The notes: generated from the letters alone by a model not told the origin. Shown: positions 7,860-17,570, counted from the stretch's first letter. The stretch: DNA of 64,000 bases from Polaribacter vadi (GCF_001761365.1 NZ_CP017477.1:3338001-3402000), one strand, 5' to 3'. Made by a program: numbers and translations.

Positions 7860-9638
7860 ATGAACCAAAACACCACCAAAACCACCGAACTTACAGAATA
7901 CGAAAAATTAATACAAGCTAGAAATACCTCTAGAAAAGAAATATTAGAAAAAAATACAGCACCAGAAATTACTTGGCTAACAGAAAATAGTCGTAAATTT
8001 TTAGAATCTGGATATTTAACTGGTAATACAACTCCAGAAGAAAGAATTCGTGAAATTGCAGATAATGCAGAACGTATTTTAAACAAACCTGGTTTTTCTG
8101 ACAAGTTTTACAAGTACATGGCTGCTGGTTATTATTCTTTAGCATCTCCAATTTGGTCTAACTTTGGGAAAAGAAGAGGATTGCCAATTAGCTGTTTTGG
8201 AAGTCATGTTGCAGATGATATGGGAGATATTTTATTCTCACAATCAGAAGTTGGTATGATGTCTAAATTAGGAGGAGGAACTTCTGGTTATTTTGGAAAA
8301 TTGCGTGAAAGAGGAGCAGATGTTAAAAATAACGGTTCATCATCTGGGTCAGTTCACATTATGCAATTGTTCGAGAAAATGGTAGATGTTGTAAGTCAAG
8401 GTTCTGTAAGACGTGGTCGTTTTTCACCTTATTTACCTGTAGATCATCCAGATATTAAAGAATTTTTAGAAATAGGAACTGAAGGAAATCCAATCCAAGA
8501 ATTAACACATGGTGTAACTGTTGGCGATCAATGGATGCAAGAAATGATTGATGGAGATGTAGAGAAAAGAAGTATTTGGGCAAAAATATTACAAAGAAGA
8601 GGAGAAATTGGGTATCCATATATTTTGTTTAGAGACAATGCAAATAATGGAACTGTAGACGTTTACAAAGATAAAAACCACGAAATTTACGCAAGTAATT
8701 TATGTACAGAAATCATGTTGCCATCTAATGACGATTGGTCTTTTGTATGTTGTTTATCTTCTATAAATTTATTACATTTTGATGATTGGAAAGATACAGA
8801 TGCTGTAGAAACGCTAACGTACTTTTTAGATGCTGTAATGCAAGAATTTATTACAAAGTTAGAAGTGTATAGAGATTCAGAAAACAGAGACGATCAATTT
8901 ACGTTTCGTTTTATGGAAAAAGCATACAAATTTGCAAAAGAAAACAGAGCATTAGGTTTAGGAGCTTTAGGTTGGCATTCTTTATTACAATCTAAAATGT
9001 TGGCTTTTGATAGTCCACAAGCCTATGATTTGAATAGCGAAATCTTTAAAATAATTAAAGAAAAATCGTACAAAGCATCAGAAGAAATGGCAGTTGAATA
9101 TGGAGAGCCAGATGTTTTAAAAGGATATGGAAGACGTAATACAACCTTAAATGCTATTGCACCAACAACATCATCAGCATTTATTTTAGGACAAGTTTCT
9201 CAAGGAATTGAGCCAATTTGGTCTAACATTTATGTAAAAGATATTGCTAAAATTAAAACGACGATTAAAAATCCAATTTTGGAGAATCTTTTAGAGCAAA
9301 AAGGTTTTAACACGTCTGATATTTGGAAAAGTATTCGTGATAATGATGGTTCTGTGTTGCATTTAGATTGTTTAACAGACGAAGAAAAAGAGGTTTTTAG
9401 AACGTATTCAGAAATAGATCAAAACGTAATTGTTTATCAAGCTGCAAACAGACAAAATCACATAGATCAAGGTCAATCTATAAATGTGATGGTACATCCA
9501 GATATGCCAACCAAAGATGTAAATGCAATTTATATCAATGCTTGGAAATTAGGTGTAAAATCTATGTATTATCAACATAGTATGAATGCTGCACAGAAAT
9601 TTAAGCAAAAGAAAGAGTGTGCATCTTGTGAGGGATAA
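7860..9638 (+). CDS. nrdA: Ribonucleotide reductase large (catalytic) subunit, lacking an ATP-cone
   Basis: NrdA reduces ribonucleotides to deoxyribonucleotides. The 592 residues are short because the N-terminal ATP-cone is absent. Visible active-site parts are Cys112 (I-S-C-F-G-S-H), the N-L-C-T-E triad (Asn280, Cys282, Glu284), Cys297/298, and the radical-transfer pair Tyr570-Tyr571. The tail has C-A-S-C (587-590), the redox pair that regenerates the active site. The P-T-T-S-S-A loop binds substrate phosphate. Allosteric on/off control must come from the ATP-cone of NrdB, encoded 4 bases upstream in the same operon. A terminator follows. Confidence 0.95.
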   Translation: MNQNTTKTTELTEYEKLIQARNTSRKEILEKNTAPEITWLTENSRKFLESGYLTGNTTPEERIREIADNAERILNKPGFSDKFYKYMAAGYYSLASPIWSNFGKRRGLPISCFGSHVADDMGDILFSQSEVGMMSKLGGGTSGYFGKLRERGADVKNNGSSSGSVHIMQLFEKMVDVVSQGSVRRGRFSPYLPVDHPDIKEFLEIGTEGNPIQELTHGVTVGDQWMQEMIDGDVEKRSIWAKILQRRGEIGYPYILFRDNANNGTVDVYKDKNHEIYASNLCTEIMLPSNDDWSFVCCLSSINLLHFDDWKDTDAVETLTYFLDAVMQEFITKLEVYRDSENRDDQFTFRFMEKAYKFAKENRALGLGALGWHSLLQSKMLAFDSPQAYDLNSEIFKIIKEKSYKASEEMAVEYGEPDVLKGYGRRNTTLNAIAPTTSSAFILGQVSQGIEPIWSNIYVKDIAKIKTTIKNPILENLLEQKGFNTSDIWKSIRDNDGSVLHLDCLTDEEKEVFRTYSEIDQNVIVYQAANRQNHIDQGQSINVMVHPDMPTKDVNAIYINAWKLGVKSMYYQHSMNAAQKFKQKKECASCEG

Positions 9639-9662
9639 ACACTTTATCAATTAAAAATATAG

Positions 9663-9694
9663 AAAGAGAGACAGCAATGTTTCTCTTTTTTTTT
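9663..9694 (+). terminator. Terminator of the nrdBA operon
   Basis: AAAGAGAGAC pairs with GTTTCTCTTT (one G-U pair, loop AGCAAT), followed by a run of T. It starts 24 bases after the nrdA stop. Confidence 0.8.
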
Positions 9695-9850
9695 GAAGCT
9701 ATTTCCAGCTTTCACTACTCGCTTTTTTTGCTTGAAAAAAGCAAAAAAGAGCTCAAACAGGTCGTTCAATCTGGGCTAAACTTGTCTGTAAGCCTTAATT
9801 ATTTATCCGCAAACTTGTCCTGCTGAAAGCATCTCACATAAGAGTGCGTA
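9695..9850. repeat. Gene-free stretch with a structured, repeat-like intergenic element
   Basis: The 9639-10002 gap has no credible gene. After the nrd terminator lies a less AT-rich block. It contains a 12-bp hairpin (CTTTTTTTGCTT with AAGCAAAAAAG, about 9722-9750) flanked by GCTATTTCCAGC and TCAATCTGGGCTAA. The layout resembles intergenic repeats I remember from Flavobacteriaceae (CTATTTCC ... hairpin ... CTATCAGGGCTA). No second copy was found in this window, so repeat status is inference. From about 9851 on, DNA is ordinary AT-rich leader. Confidence 0.35.
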
Positions 9851-10002
9851 AAACCACAAAAAGATTCTTCCAGAATTATAAACTACATGAAAAATAATCA
9901 TATTTATTTCATAAATTTTCTCTAGACATCAATTATAATAACAAAAATAAGAAGTCAGAAAATGTAGCATCTTTTTCGTATTTTCGAAAAAATTTAAAAG
10001 TG

Positions 10003-11340
10003 ATGATGAACTGGGAACAACTCCTTTCTCTAAAACGTTTTGGCGATACAGAAAAACGACCAAGAATAGCACAAGATGAAACACGTTTGGGTTTCGAAGT
10101 AGATTTTGATAGAATTATATTTTCATCTGCATTTAGAAGTTTGCAAGACAAAACACAGGTAATTCCATTATCTCAAACCGATTTTGTACATACAAGACTA
10201 ACACATAGTTTAGAGGTTTCTGTTGTGGGTAGAACTTTGGGTAGAAGAGTTGGGAAGGTCTTGTTAGAACGTCATCCAAATTTAGTAGCACTTGGGTATA
10301 CTTTTAACGATTTTGGAGCCATTGTTGCAGCAGCCTCAGTAACACATGATATTGGAAATCCACCTTTTGGACATTCAGGAGAAAAAGCCATTGGCGAGTA
10401 TTTTAAATCGGGAAAAGGTGCAAAATATAAAGACCTATTATCGGCAAAAGAATATCAAGATTTAATAGATTTTGAAGGAAATGCAAACGGTTTTAAAATT
10501 CTTACAGAATCTAGAGAAGGTATTTCTGGAGGTTTGCGTTTAAGTTACGCAACATTAGGAGCGTTTTTAAAATATCCAAAAGAAAGTCTGCCTAAAAAAC
10601 CAACGAATCATATTGCAGATAAAAAATATGGTTTTTTTCAATCGGAAACTTCAGAATTTTTAGACGTAGTTCAAGAATTGGGAATGCAAAAAAAATCGGA
10701 AACAGATATTTCTTTTTACAGACATCCACTAGCGTATTTAGTAGAAGCTGCAGATGATATCTGTTACACAATTATCGACTTTGAAGATGGAATCAATTTA
10801 GGTTTAATTGAAGAAGAGTATGCATTGGAGTATTTGTCAAAATTAATTCATGGCATTAATAGAGATAAATATTATGCACTAAAACACACAAAAGACAGAA
10901 CAGCCTATTTAAGAGCCATTGCCATCAATTCTTTAATTGATGAAGCAGTAACTATTTTCCTTACCAACGAAGAAGCTATTTTAAATGGAAGTTTTAGTAA
11001 ATCTTTACTAGAAAAATGTAAGTATGAGGCACAGATTAACGACATTATTAAAATCAGCATCGAAAAAATATATAAAAGTAAAGAAGTAATTGAAAAAGAA
11101 ATTGCTGGCTATAGAATTATAGCAGACCTTCTAGATGTTTTTATTTCAGCTAAAAACAATCAATTCGAAAATCAACTATCTAATTATGACAAATTAGTTT
11201 TAAGTTTATTATCAGAAGAATATAAAATAGAAGAAAGTGATTTATACAAACGAATTATGTCGATTTGTAGTTATGTTGCTGGTGTTTCTGATAGTTATGC
11301 TATTAAAATGCATAAGATATTAAAAGGTAATATTGTTTAG
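10003..11340 (+). CDS. dgt: Deoxyguanosinetriphosphate triphosphohydrolase (dGTPase, HD family)
   Basis: It hydrolyses dGTP (often other dNTPs) to the nucleoside and triphosphate, controlling dNTP pools. The HD-domain motifs are R-L-T-H-S-L-E-V and the metal-binding T-H-D-I-G-N-P-P-F-G-H. The N-terminal R-P-R-I-A-Q-D-E-T-R and F-R-S-L-Q-D-K-T-Q-V are typical of the family. Three start codons lie in a row (GTG 10000, ATG 10003, ATG 10006); I use the first ATG. It follows nrdBA, a sensible pairing of dNTP synthesis and breakdown, but a terminator separates them. Confidence 0.93.
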   Translation: MMNWEQLLSLKRFGDTEKRPRIAQDETRLGFEVDFDRIIFSSAFRSLQDKTQVIPLSQTDFVHTRLTHSLEVSVVGRTLGRRVGKVLLERHPNLVALGYTFNDFGAIVAAASVTHDIGNPPFGHSGEKAIGEYFKSGKGAKYKDLLSAKEYQDLIDFEGNANGFKILTESREGISGGLRLSYATLGAFLKYPKESLPKKPTNHIADKKYGFFQSETSEFLDVVQELGMQKKSETDISFYRHPLAYLVEAADDICYTIIDFEDGINLGLIEEEYALEYLSKLIHGINRDKYYALKHTKDRTAYLRAIAINSLIDEAVTIFLTNEEAILNGSFSKSLLEKCKYEAQINDIIKISIEKIYKSKEVIEKEIAGYRIIADLLDVFISAKNNQFENQLSNYDKLVLSLLSEEYKIEESDLYKRIMSICSYVAGVSDSYAIKMHKILKGNIV

Positions 11341-11396
11341 TTACAGAATAGTAAGCTTTATATTTAATGTTATAAAGTGCTTTTAAAAAAAATGGG

Positions 11397-11768
11397 ATGA
11401 TGTTTAAAAAAATTATGTATTCTACAGTATTAGTAGCTTTTGTTTTTATTAGTTGTAAGTCAAAAAAAATGGAAAAGAAAGAAGCTTCAAAAATCGTTTT
11501 TCAATCACAAAAAGTAACCAAAGAAATTCATAGTCCAGATAAATCTAAAATTTTAATTTTAAGTTATTTGGAAGATATGAATGCAACAACAGATTTTGAT
11601 TATAAAGTAATAAGTCTTAAAAGTAAAAAGGAAGTAAAGTCTGGTAAATTTACAGGAGTTAAGATAGAGTGGTTTACTAATGAAAGTTTAAAAGGCTATC
11701 TGTATCAAGGAATTATAGAGAAAGAAAACCCTAAACAAAGTTTTGAAATAATAAATTTAAATCAATAA
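11397..11768 (+). CDS. Small lipoprotein, function unknown (123 aa)
   Basis: An SPII signal with lipobox F-I-S-C (Cys about residue 21) is followed by a lysine-rich linker and a small mostly beta-like domain. Two ATGs are adjacent (11397 and 11400), either usable. It lies 56 bases after dgt and only 7 bases before the large BNR-repeat protein, so it is probably cotranscribed with the latter and may be its envelope partner. No family recognised. Confidence 0.65.
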   Translation: MMFKKIMYSTVLVAFVFISCKSKKMEKKEASKIVFQSQKVTKEIHSPDKSKILILSYLEDMNATTDFDYKVISLKSKKEVKSGKFTGVKIEWFTNESLKGYLYQGIIEKENPKQSFEIINLNQ

Positions 11769-11775
11769 AAAAAAT

Positions 11776-14700
11776 ATGAGGAAATTTTACAAAACTACAA
11801 GCTTTTTTATAATAACATTTTTATTTTTATTTACATCTTGCCATAAACAAGATAATAAAATTGATGACGTAGAAATTGAGCCTATTAAACATAAAAAACA
11901 AAAAAGAAATCCAAATGTAAGGCATAAGAAAGGAATAGAAGAAATTGCAGATTATCAATTAGCGATTAGAAAAACTATTGATGCTAAAGAATCTTCGTAT
12001 CAAAAAGGATATCTTTTAGAGGAATTTAAAAAAGCAACAGCATATTTATCTAAATCTCAAAGTAAAAGCTTTTTGAGTCCTGTTTTTACAGAAAGAGGAC
12101 CTGCAAATGTTCCTGGAAGAACAAGAGGTATTGCTGTAGATCCTACTGATAATAAAAATTGGTTTGCAGCAACTGCAAGTGGTGGAGTTTGGTTAACAGA
12201 AGATGAAGGAGTTACTTGGAGAAACTTAACAGATACAACAATTCCAAATCTAGCAACTTCAACAATTGTAATTAGTCCTCAAGATCCAAATACACTATAT
12301 GTTGGTACTGGAGAACCTTTTGGGAATTTAGGGGCTGTTGGTGGAGCAGGTGTTTTTAAATCTACTGATGGTGGTCAAACATGGTCTGTTTTAAGTAATT
12401 CAGCTACATTTGGAGATGTTGGTAGAATTATAATAAATCCTCTAGATAAAAATAATGTAGTTATAGGAACCACTAATGGAATATATAGGACTGTAAATGG
12501 AGGAAATAATTGGACACAAACGTATAATTCTTCGAATTGGGTTCAAGATTTAGACGCAGACCCTTCAAATTTTAATATTCTATATGGTTCTGTAAGAAAT
12601 TTTGGAATGGTAAAAAGTACTGATGGAGGTTTAACTTGGTCAACCATTTTAGATAGAGCCGACTTTAATTCTAATCATAGTAGATTTGAAACTGCCATTT
12701 CTCCTGCAGATCCAAATACAATTTTTGTAAGTGTTTATTCTAGTTCTGGAGCCACTGTAGGTGTTAATACAGATTTTTATGTTTCTAGAAATAAGGGAGT
12801 ATCTTTTACAAATTTAAAAACTACTAGATCATCAGAAGAAGCAAATTTATTAACGGGACAAGGATGGTATGACAATATTATTATGGCACATCCTTTTAAT
12901 GCGAATGTTTTTTATGTTGGTGGAGTAGCGGTTTTTAAAGTTACAATTTCTGGGGCTAATTTTACATTTACGTCTATAGCTTCTGGTTATAATAATGCAG
13001 AAATTAATACAGATGTTCATGTAGATCAACATGGAATGACTACCATTTTAGGGAATAATCAAGATTTTAGAATTTTATTAGCTAATGATGGAGGTTTATA
13101 TAGCACTTCCTTTAAAACAGATCCAGGAAGTTCAGATGGAGATTGGTCGGATTTAGTACTTGGTAAAAATAGCACTCAATTTTATGGAGCAACAAAACAA
13201 AATGGTGCAGATAACTATATTGCTGGTGCTCAAGATAATGGTTGTTGGATTTCTCAAGGAAATAATTCAGATAAAACAAAAACATATCAAAAAATTTTAG
13301 GAGGAGATGGATTTGAGGTTATTTGGCATTATAATAAACCAGGTAATTTTATTGGAGTTTCTCAAAACTATGGGCAAGTTGGTAGATATATCAATAATGT
13401 TGGAGCACTATCTAATTTTGAAGAATCAGGCTCTGCTGCTGCACCTTTTTATGCAAAATTATCAAATGCAGATAACAATCCAGATGCAGTCTTTGCAGTA
13501 ACTACTACAGGTGTTTGGAGATCTATAGATTTTGCAGGAACTTGGACTCAAACTCTTATTCCAGTAGGTTTTCAATCAACTTATAGTAGTACAATGAATG
13601 TTGAAGTTTCGACAGCAGACCCGAATGTAGTTTGGGCTGGAGGTGCAATGACCGAAGATGGATTAACTTCTTTACATGTTTCAGAAGACAATGGATTAAC
13701 TTTTAAACAAACGAGCTCTTATGATAATCCTAAAAATAACCATAGCTTAAATATTTCTGGAATTGGAGTTTCTTTAACAGAAAGAAATAGAGCATATGCA
13801 TTATTTTCAAGTCAAAATGCTGCAAAAGTTTTAAAAACTGAAGATTTAGGAGTTACTTGGACAGATATTTCTGGTTTTGCTTCTTCATCTAGAACTACTT
13901 TCCCTGATGTTGCAGTTCATAGTATTATAGAAATGCCTTTTGATAAAAATATACTTTGGGTAGGAACTGATATTGGGATTTTTGAAACTTTGAATGGAGG
14001 AGGTACTTGGGCTTTACTAAATAACTTTTTACCTGTTGCAGTATACGATATGAAGATTGTAAACAATCAGGTAGTTATTTCAACTTATGGAAGAGGTATT
14101 TGGTCTGCTACATTAAATGAATTAGATTCTTATACATTACCAACATTTTTAACTGAGCCAACAGTAACATCGGCTCAAAAAGGAATAGAGAGTAACAAAA
14201 CTTTGGTAAAGTATAATGTTACAACAGATGATGTAAATAGAGTTAAAATATTTATTGATGATGTAGAGAAACCTGAGGTTATTCAAGATTTCAACACAGG
14301 CGTAATTTACCAATATGAAACTGCAAACTTATCAGAGGGAGTTCATAAATTTGGAATTCAATTATTTGATGATAGTAAAAATTCTAAAACGTTACTTAAA
14401 GAATACGAATTTTCAGTAATAAACTTTGATGAAGCATCTCAAACTGCTGGTATTGATCAATTTTCTAATGCAGATGTATATACAATTAATGCAGAATTTA
14501 GTGTAAATAATATGGATGGAACTGTAACTCAGCCAGTTTTAAATAATACAGATCATCCTTATTTAGGTAACAAAGTTTACACAACAATCTTAAGAAGACC
14601 TTTAACAATCACTGAAGCAAACAAAAACTTTATTTATGAAGATATGGCAATTGTTGAGCCATTTACAGATGATTTGTCTGATTTAGATAGTTTTTACGAT

Positions 14701-15237
14701 TATGTAATTATTGAAGCATCAACTGACTTACAAACCTGGAAAACTTTAGATAAATACGATTCTAGAAGATTTCCAGAATGGCTAACAGAATTTAATAAAG
14801 GTGTAACAGCTAGTGCAAATGATAATTTATTTAAATCACAAAGTATACTTTTAACAGATAAAGGATTTTCTGTTGGAGAAACTATTGTTTTTAGATTTAG
14901 GTTGGTTTCAGATCCTGCTGCAAACTCTTTTGGTTGGGCAATAAAATCTATACAGGGTTCTGTAGCTTCTATTGACGATGTTGTAAATGGTGTGAAATTA
15001 CTTACTGTTTATCCAACAATTTCAAAAGGTAATTTTACTGTTTTTGGAAAAAACACTCTTGGGAAAACAAAAATTCAAATAATTGATATCACAGGAAAAA
15101 GTGTTTATAAAAATACTTTAGATTTCAATTTAAAAGAAAAACAACCAGTTTCTGTGAATTTAAATGCAGGAGTTTATATTTTACAAGTTATAGGAAATAA
15201 TAATAAAAAATCTTCTCAAAAGATTATCATAGAATAA
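11776..15237 (+). CDS. BNR/sortilin-like repeat lipoprotein with T9SS type A sorting domain
   Basis: A 1153-residue cell-surface protein. An N-terminal signal ends in a lipobox (F-T-S-C, Cys22). Residues about 95-770 contain at least nine Asp-box/BNR motifs (such as S-T-D-G-G-Q-T-W, T-E-D-E-G-V-T-W, S-E-D-N-G-L-T-F), indicating a beta-propeller as in sialidases, xyloglucanases and sortilins. Asp-boxes are structural and do not prove glycosidase activity. A beta-sandwich region follows. The last 75 residues are a typical T9SS type A domain (V-Y-P-T-I-S-K-G-N-F to K-I-I-I-E). Lipobox and T9SS tail together suggest export as a surface lipoprotein. Confidence 0.85.
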   Translation: MRKFYKTTSFFIITFLFLFTSCHKQDNKIDDVEIEPIKHKKQKRNPNVRHKKGIEEIADYQLAIRKTIDAKESSYQKGYLLEEFKKATAYLSKSQSKSFLSPVFTERGPANVPGRTRGIAVDPTDNKNWFAATASGGVWLTEDEGVTWRNLTDTTIPNLATSTIVISPQDPNTLYVGTGEPFGNLGAVGGAGVFKSTDGGQTWSVLSNSATFGDVGRIIINPLDKNNVVIGTTNGIYRTVNGGNNWTQTYNSSNWVQDLDADPSNFNILYGSVRNFGMVKSTDGGLTWSTILDRADFNSNHSRFETAISPADPNTIFVSVYSSSGATVGVNTDFYVSRNKGVSFTNLKTTRSSEEANLLTGQGWYDNIIMAHPFNANVFYVGGVAVFKVTISGANFTFTSIASGYNNAEINTDVHVDQHGMTTILGNNQDFRILLANDGGLYSTSFKTDPGSSDGDWSDLVLGKNSTQFYGATKQNGADNYIAGAQDNGCWISQGNNSDKTKTYQKILGGDGFEVIWHYNKPGNFIGVSQNYGQVGRYINNVGALSNFEESGSAAAPFYAKLSNADNNPDAVFAVTTTGVWRSIDFAGTWTQTLIPVGFQSTYSSTMNVEVSTADPNVVWAGGAMTEDGLTSLHVSEDNGLTFKQTSSYDNPKNNHSLNISGIGVSLTERNRAYALFSSQNAAKVLKTEDLGVTWTDISGFASSSRTTFPDVAVHSIIEMPFDKNILWVGTDIGIFETLNGGGTWALLNNFLPVAVYDMKIVNNQVVISTYGRGIWSATLNELDSYTLPTFLTEPTVTSAQKGIESNKTLVKYNVTTDDVNRVKIFIDDVEKPEVIQDFNTGVIYQYETANLSEGVHKFGIQLFDDSKNSKTLLKEYEFSVINFDEASQTAGIDQFSNADVYTINAEFSVNNMDGTVTQPVLNNTDHPYLGNKVYTTILRRPLTITEANKNFIYEDMAIVEPFTDDLSDLDSFYDYVIIEASTDLQTWKTLDKYDSRRFPEWLTEFNKGVTASANDNLFKSQSILLTDKGFSVGETIVFRFRLVSDPAANSFGWAIKSIQGSVASIDDVVNGVKLLTVYPTISKGNFTVFGKNTLGKTKIQIIDITGKSVYKNTLDFNLKEKQPVSVNLNAGVYILQVIGNNNKKSSQKIIIE

Positions 15238-15254
15238 ACACATTTTTGAAACAT

Positions 15255-15286
15255 AAAAAAAAGACGCTCATTAGAGCGTCTTTTTT
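15255..15286. terminator. Bidirectional terminator between the BNR protein and dxs
   Basis: AAAAAAGACGCTC pairs with GAGCGTCTTTTTT across ATTA. A and T runs on both sides let it work for both convergent genes; it overlaps the dxs stop by two bases. Confidence 0.9.
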
Positions 15287-17051
15287 ATGTTTTAGAAAAT
15301 ATTTTTTCTAAGTTTTTAATATCTAAACCAATTTTTTTTTGAAGTTCCATAACATTTCCATGTTCTATAAAAGTATCAGGAATCCCTAAAATGTTTATCT
15401 TGTTTTTATAATTTTTTTGAGCAGCAAATTCTAAAATACTACTACCAAAACCACCTTGAGTAACTCCATCTTCAATGGTTATTATTTTTTGATGATGCTC
15501 AAAAATTTCTTCTAATAATTTTTCATCTAAAGGTTTTATAAAACGTAAATCATAATGAGCAATTTCTTTTTTCTTTTCTGATAAAAGAATGGCTTCTTCA
15601 ACATTTTTTGCAATGGTTCCAACAGATAAAACTGCGATACTTTTTCCTTCTTTTAAACAAATTCCTTTGCCAATTTCTATATTTTGAAAAGGTTTTTTCC
15701 AATCAATAATATTTCCATATCCTCTTGGATAACGAATTGCAATCGGATTTTTTAATCCTAATTGAGCCGTATATAAAATGTTGCGCAATTCAATTTCGTT
15801 TCTTGGAGCAAAAATAATGAGGTTTGGAATACATCTTAAAAAAGCAATATCAAAAACTCCATGATGTGTTGCTCCATCTTCGCCAACCAAACCTGCTCTA
15901 TCTAAACAAAAAATAACAGGTAAATTTTGCAAAGCAACATCATGAATTACTTGATCGTATGCACGTTGTAAAAATGTAGAATAGATGTTGCAAAAAGGAA
16001 TTAAACCTTGAGTGGCCATTCCTGCAGCCAAAGTAACTGCATGTTGTTCTGCAATACCAACATCAAAAGTTCTATTTGGGAATTCCTTTAACATCAACTT
16101 TAAAGAACTACCTGTTAACATTGCAGGCGTAATTGCTACAATTTTATCGTTTTGTTTTGCTAATTCTACAATGGTTTGCCCAAAAACATCTTGATATTTT
16201 GAGTATTCACTTTCTTCTTTTTTAATTCTTTCTCCAGAAATTTTATCAAACTTTCCAGGTGCATGATATGTAACTTGGTCTTCTTCTGCTTTTTGTAAAC
16301 CCTTACCTTTTGTTGTAATTACGTGCAAAAATTTAGGGCCTTTTACAGATTTTAGTCTTTTTAATTCTGATAAAACTTTTTCTAAATTATGCCCATCAAT
16401 AGGACCAGAATAATCGAAGTTTAAAGCTTTGATGATATTGTTTTGAGCTGCTAGTTTTTTATCAGTTTTAACCTTTGTTAAATACTCTTTTAAAGCACCC
16501 ACAGATGGATCAATGCCAATGGCATTATCATTTAAAATAATGAGCAAATTTGCCTTAGAAACACCTGCATGATTCAACGCTTCAAAAGCCATTCCACTTG
16601 CAATAGAAGCATCACCAATAATTGCAATATGATGTTTTTCAGTGTTTCCTTTTAAGTTAGATGCTATTGCCATTCCTAAAGCTGCAGAAATAGAAGTTGA
16701 AGAATGCCCAACTCCAAAAGCATCAAATTCGCTTTCTTTTCTTGAAGGGAAACCAGCAATACCTTCAAATTGCCTATTGGTATGAAAAACGTCTTTTCTA
16801 CCTGTTAAAATTTTATGTCCATAAGCTTGGTGGCCAACATCCCAAACTAATAAATCGTTGGGAGTGTCAAATAAATAATGGAGGGCAATTGTAAGTTCTA
16901 CAACTCCTAAACTTGCTCCTAAATGGCCTTCTTTTGTTGATACAATATCAATAATAAAACTGCGCAATTCTTTTGCCAATTGTGGTAATTGTTCAGGATT
17001 TAATTTTCTTAAATCTTCTGGGTTTGATATGTTGTCTAACAAATTTTTCAT
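15285..17051 (-). CDS. dxs: 1-deoxy-D-xylulose-5-phosphate synthase
   Basis: DXS condenses pyruvate and glyceraldehyde-3-phosphate, the first step of the MEP isoprenoid pathway, using thiamine diphosphate. The N-terminal part has G-H-Q-A-Y-G-H-K and the ThDP/Mg motif I-I-G-D-A-S-I-A-S-G-M-A-F-E-A-L-N; the transketolase-like middle has the catalytic E-Q-H-A-V. I take the ATG at 17049-17051 (588 residues). A six-codon extension to TTG 17067 would run through the -10 box. It is divergent from tadA with about 70 bases between the starts. Confidence 0.96.
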   Translation of the reverse strand: MKNLLDNISNPEDLRKLNPEQLPQLAKELRSFIIDIVSTKEGHLGASLGVVELTIALHYLFDTPNDLLVWDVGHQAYGHKILTGRKDVFHTNRQFEGIAGFPSRKESEFDAFGVGHSSTSISAALGMAIASNLKGNTEKHHIAIIGDASIASGMAFEALNHAGVSKANLLIILNDNAIGIDPSVGALKEYLTKVKTDKKLAAQNNIIKALNFDYSGPIDGHNLEKVLSELKRLKSVKGPKFLHVITTKGKGLQKAEEDQVTYHAPGKFDKISGERIKKEESEYSKYQDVFGQTIVELAKQNDKIVAITPAMLTGSSLKLMLKEFPNRTFDVGIAEQHAVTLAAGMATQGLIPFCNIYSTFLQRAYDQVIHDVALQNLPVIFCLDRAGLVGEDGATHHGVFDIAFLRCIPNLIIFAPRNEIELRNILYTAQLGLKNPIAIRYPRGYGNIIDWKKPFQNIEIGKGICLKEGKSIAVLSVGTIAKNVEEAILLSEKKKEIAHYDLRFIKPLDEKLLEEIFEHHQKIITIEDGVTQGGFGSSILEFAAQKNYKNKINILGIPDTFIEHGNVMELQKKIGLDIKNLEKIFSKT

Positions 17052-17058
17052 TCGATTG

Positions 17059-17066
17059 CAAAAATA
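17059..17066 (-). promoter_or_regulatory. -10 box TATTTTTG of dxs
   Basis: An exact TAnnTTTG on the minus strand, 7 bases before the dxs ATG, which implies a nearly leaderless transcript. The same eight-base box precedes ctaA, mraZ and the 36606 gene. Confidence 0.5.
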
Positions 17067-17120
17067 CAATTTTAGTCATCAAAAAAGATTTTGTAATATT
17101 GAAAACTTAATTATTTAGAA

Positions 17121-17570
17121 ATGATACAGCCTTTTGATGATGTTTATTTTATGAAAAAAGCTTTTCAAGAAGCAGAAATGGCTTTTGATAAAGGAGAAAT
17201 ACCTGTAGGAGCTGTGATTGTTTTTAAGGATAAAATTATTGCAAGAGCACACAATTTAACTGAAACTTTAAATGATGTTACAGCACATGCAGAAATGCAA
17301 GCTTTTACTGCAGCATCAGATTTTTTAGGTGGTAAATATTTAAAAGAATGTGTTTTGTATGTTACTTTAGAGCCTTGCCAAATGTGTGCTGGTGCCAGTT
17401 ATTGGACGCAGTTAGATAAGATTGTATTCGGAGCATCTGAGCCAGAAAGAGGTTTTATCAACTTAAAAACAACTTTACACCCGAAAACAAAAGTTGTGGC
17501 AGGCGTTTTAGAAAACGATTGTTCTCAATTATTAAAACGTTTTTTTATAGAAAAGCGCAATTTGAACTAA
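17121..17570 (+). CDS. tadA: tRNA-specific adenosine(34) deaminase
   Basis: TadA converts A34 to inosine in tRNA-Arg(ACG). The zinc deaminase motifs are H-A-E (His56, Glu58) and P-C-Q-M-C-A (Cys86, Cys89). The 149-residue length and C-terminal F-F-I-E-K-R are normal. It stands alone, divergent from dxs. Confidence 0.94.
   Translation: MIQPFDDVYFMKKAFQEAEMAFDKGEIPVGAVIVFKDKIIARAHNLTETLNDVTAHAEMQAFTAASDFLGGKYLKECVLYVTLEPCQMCAGASYWTQLDKIVFGASEPERGFINLKTTLHPKTKVVAGVLENDCSQLLKRFFIEKRNLN

Noticed and set aside
12850-13501. Open frames on both strands within the BNR protein gene
   Set aside because: They are shadows of the 1153-residue gene, without motifs or start context.
16580-16660. G-D-A-S instead of G-D-G-x in the ThDP motif of Dxs as a defect
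   Set aside because: From memory this variant is usual in flavobacterial Dxs, and all other motifs are intact.
17052-17069. Six-codon extension of dxs from TTG 17067
   Set aside because: It runs through the -10 box, and ATG 17051 gives the usual N-terminus.
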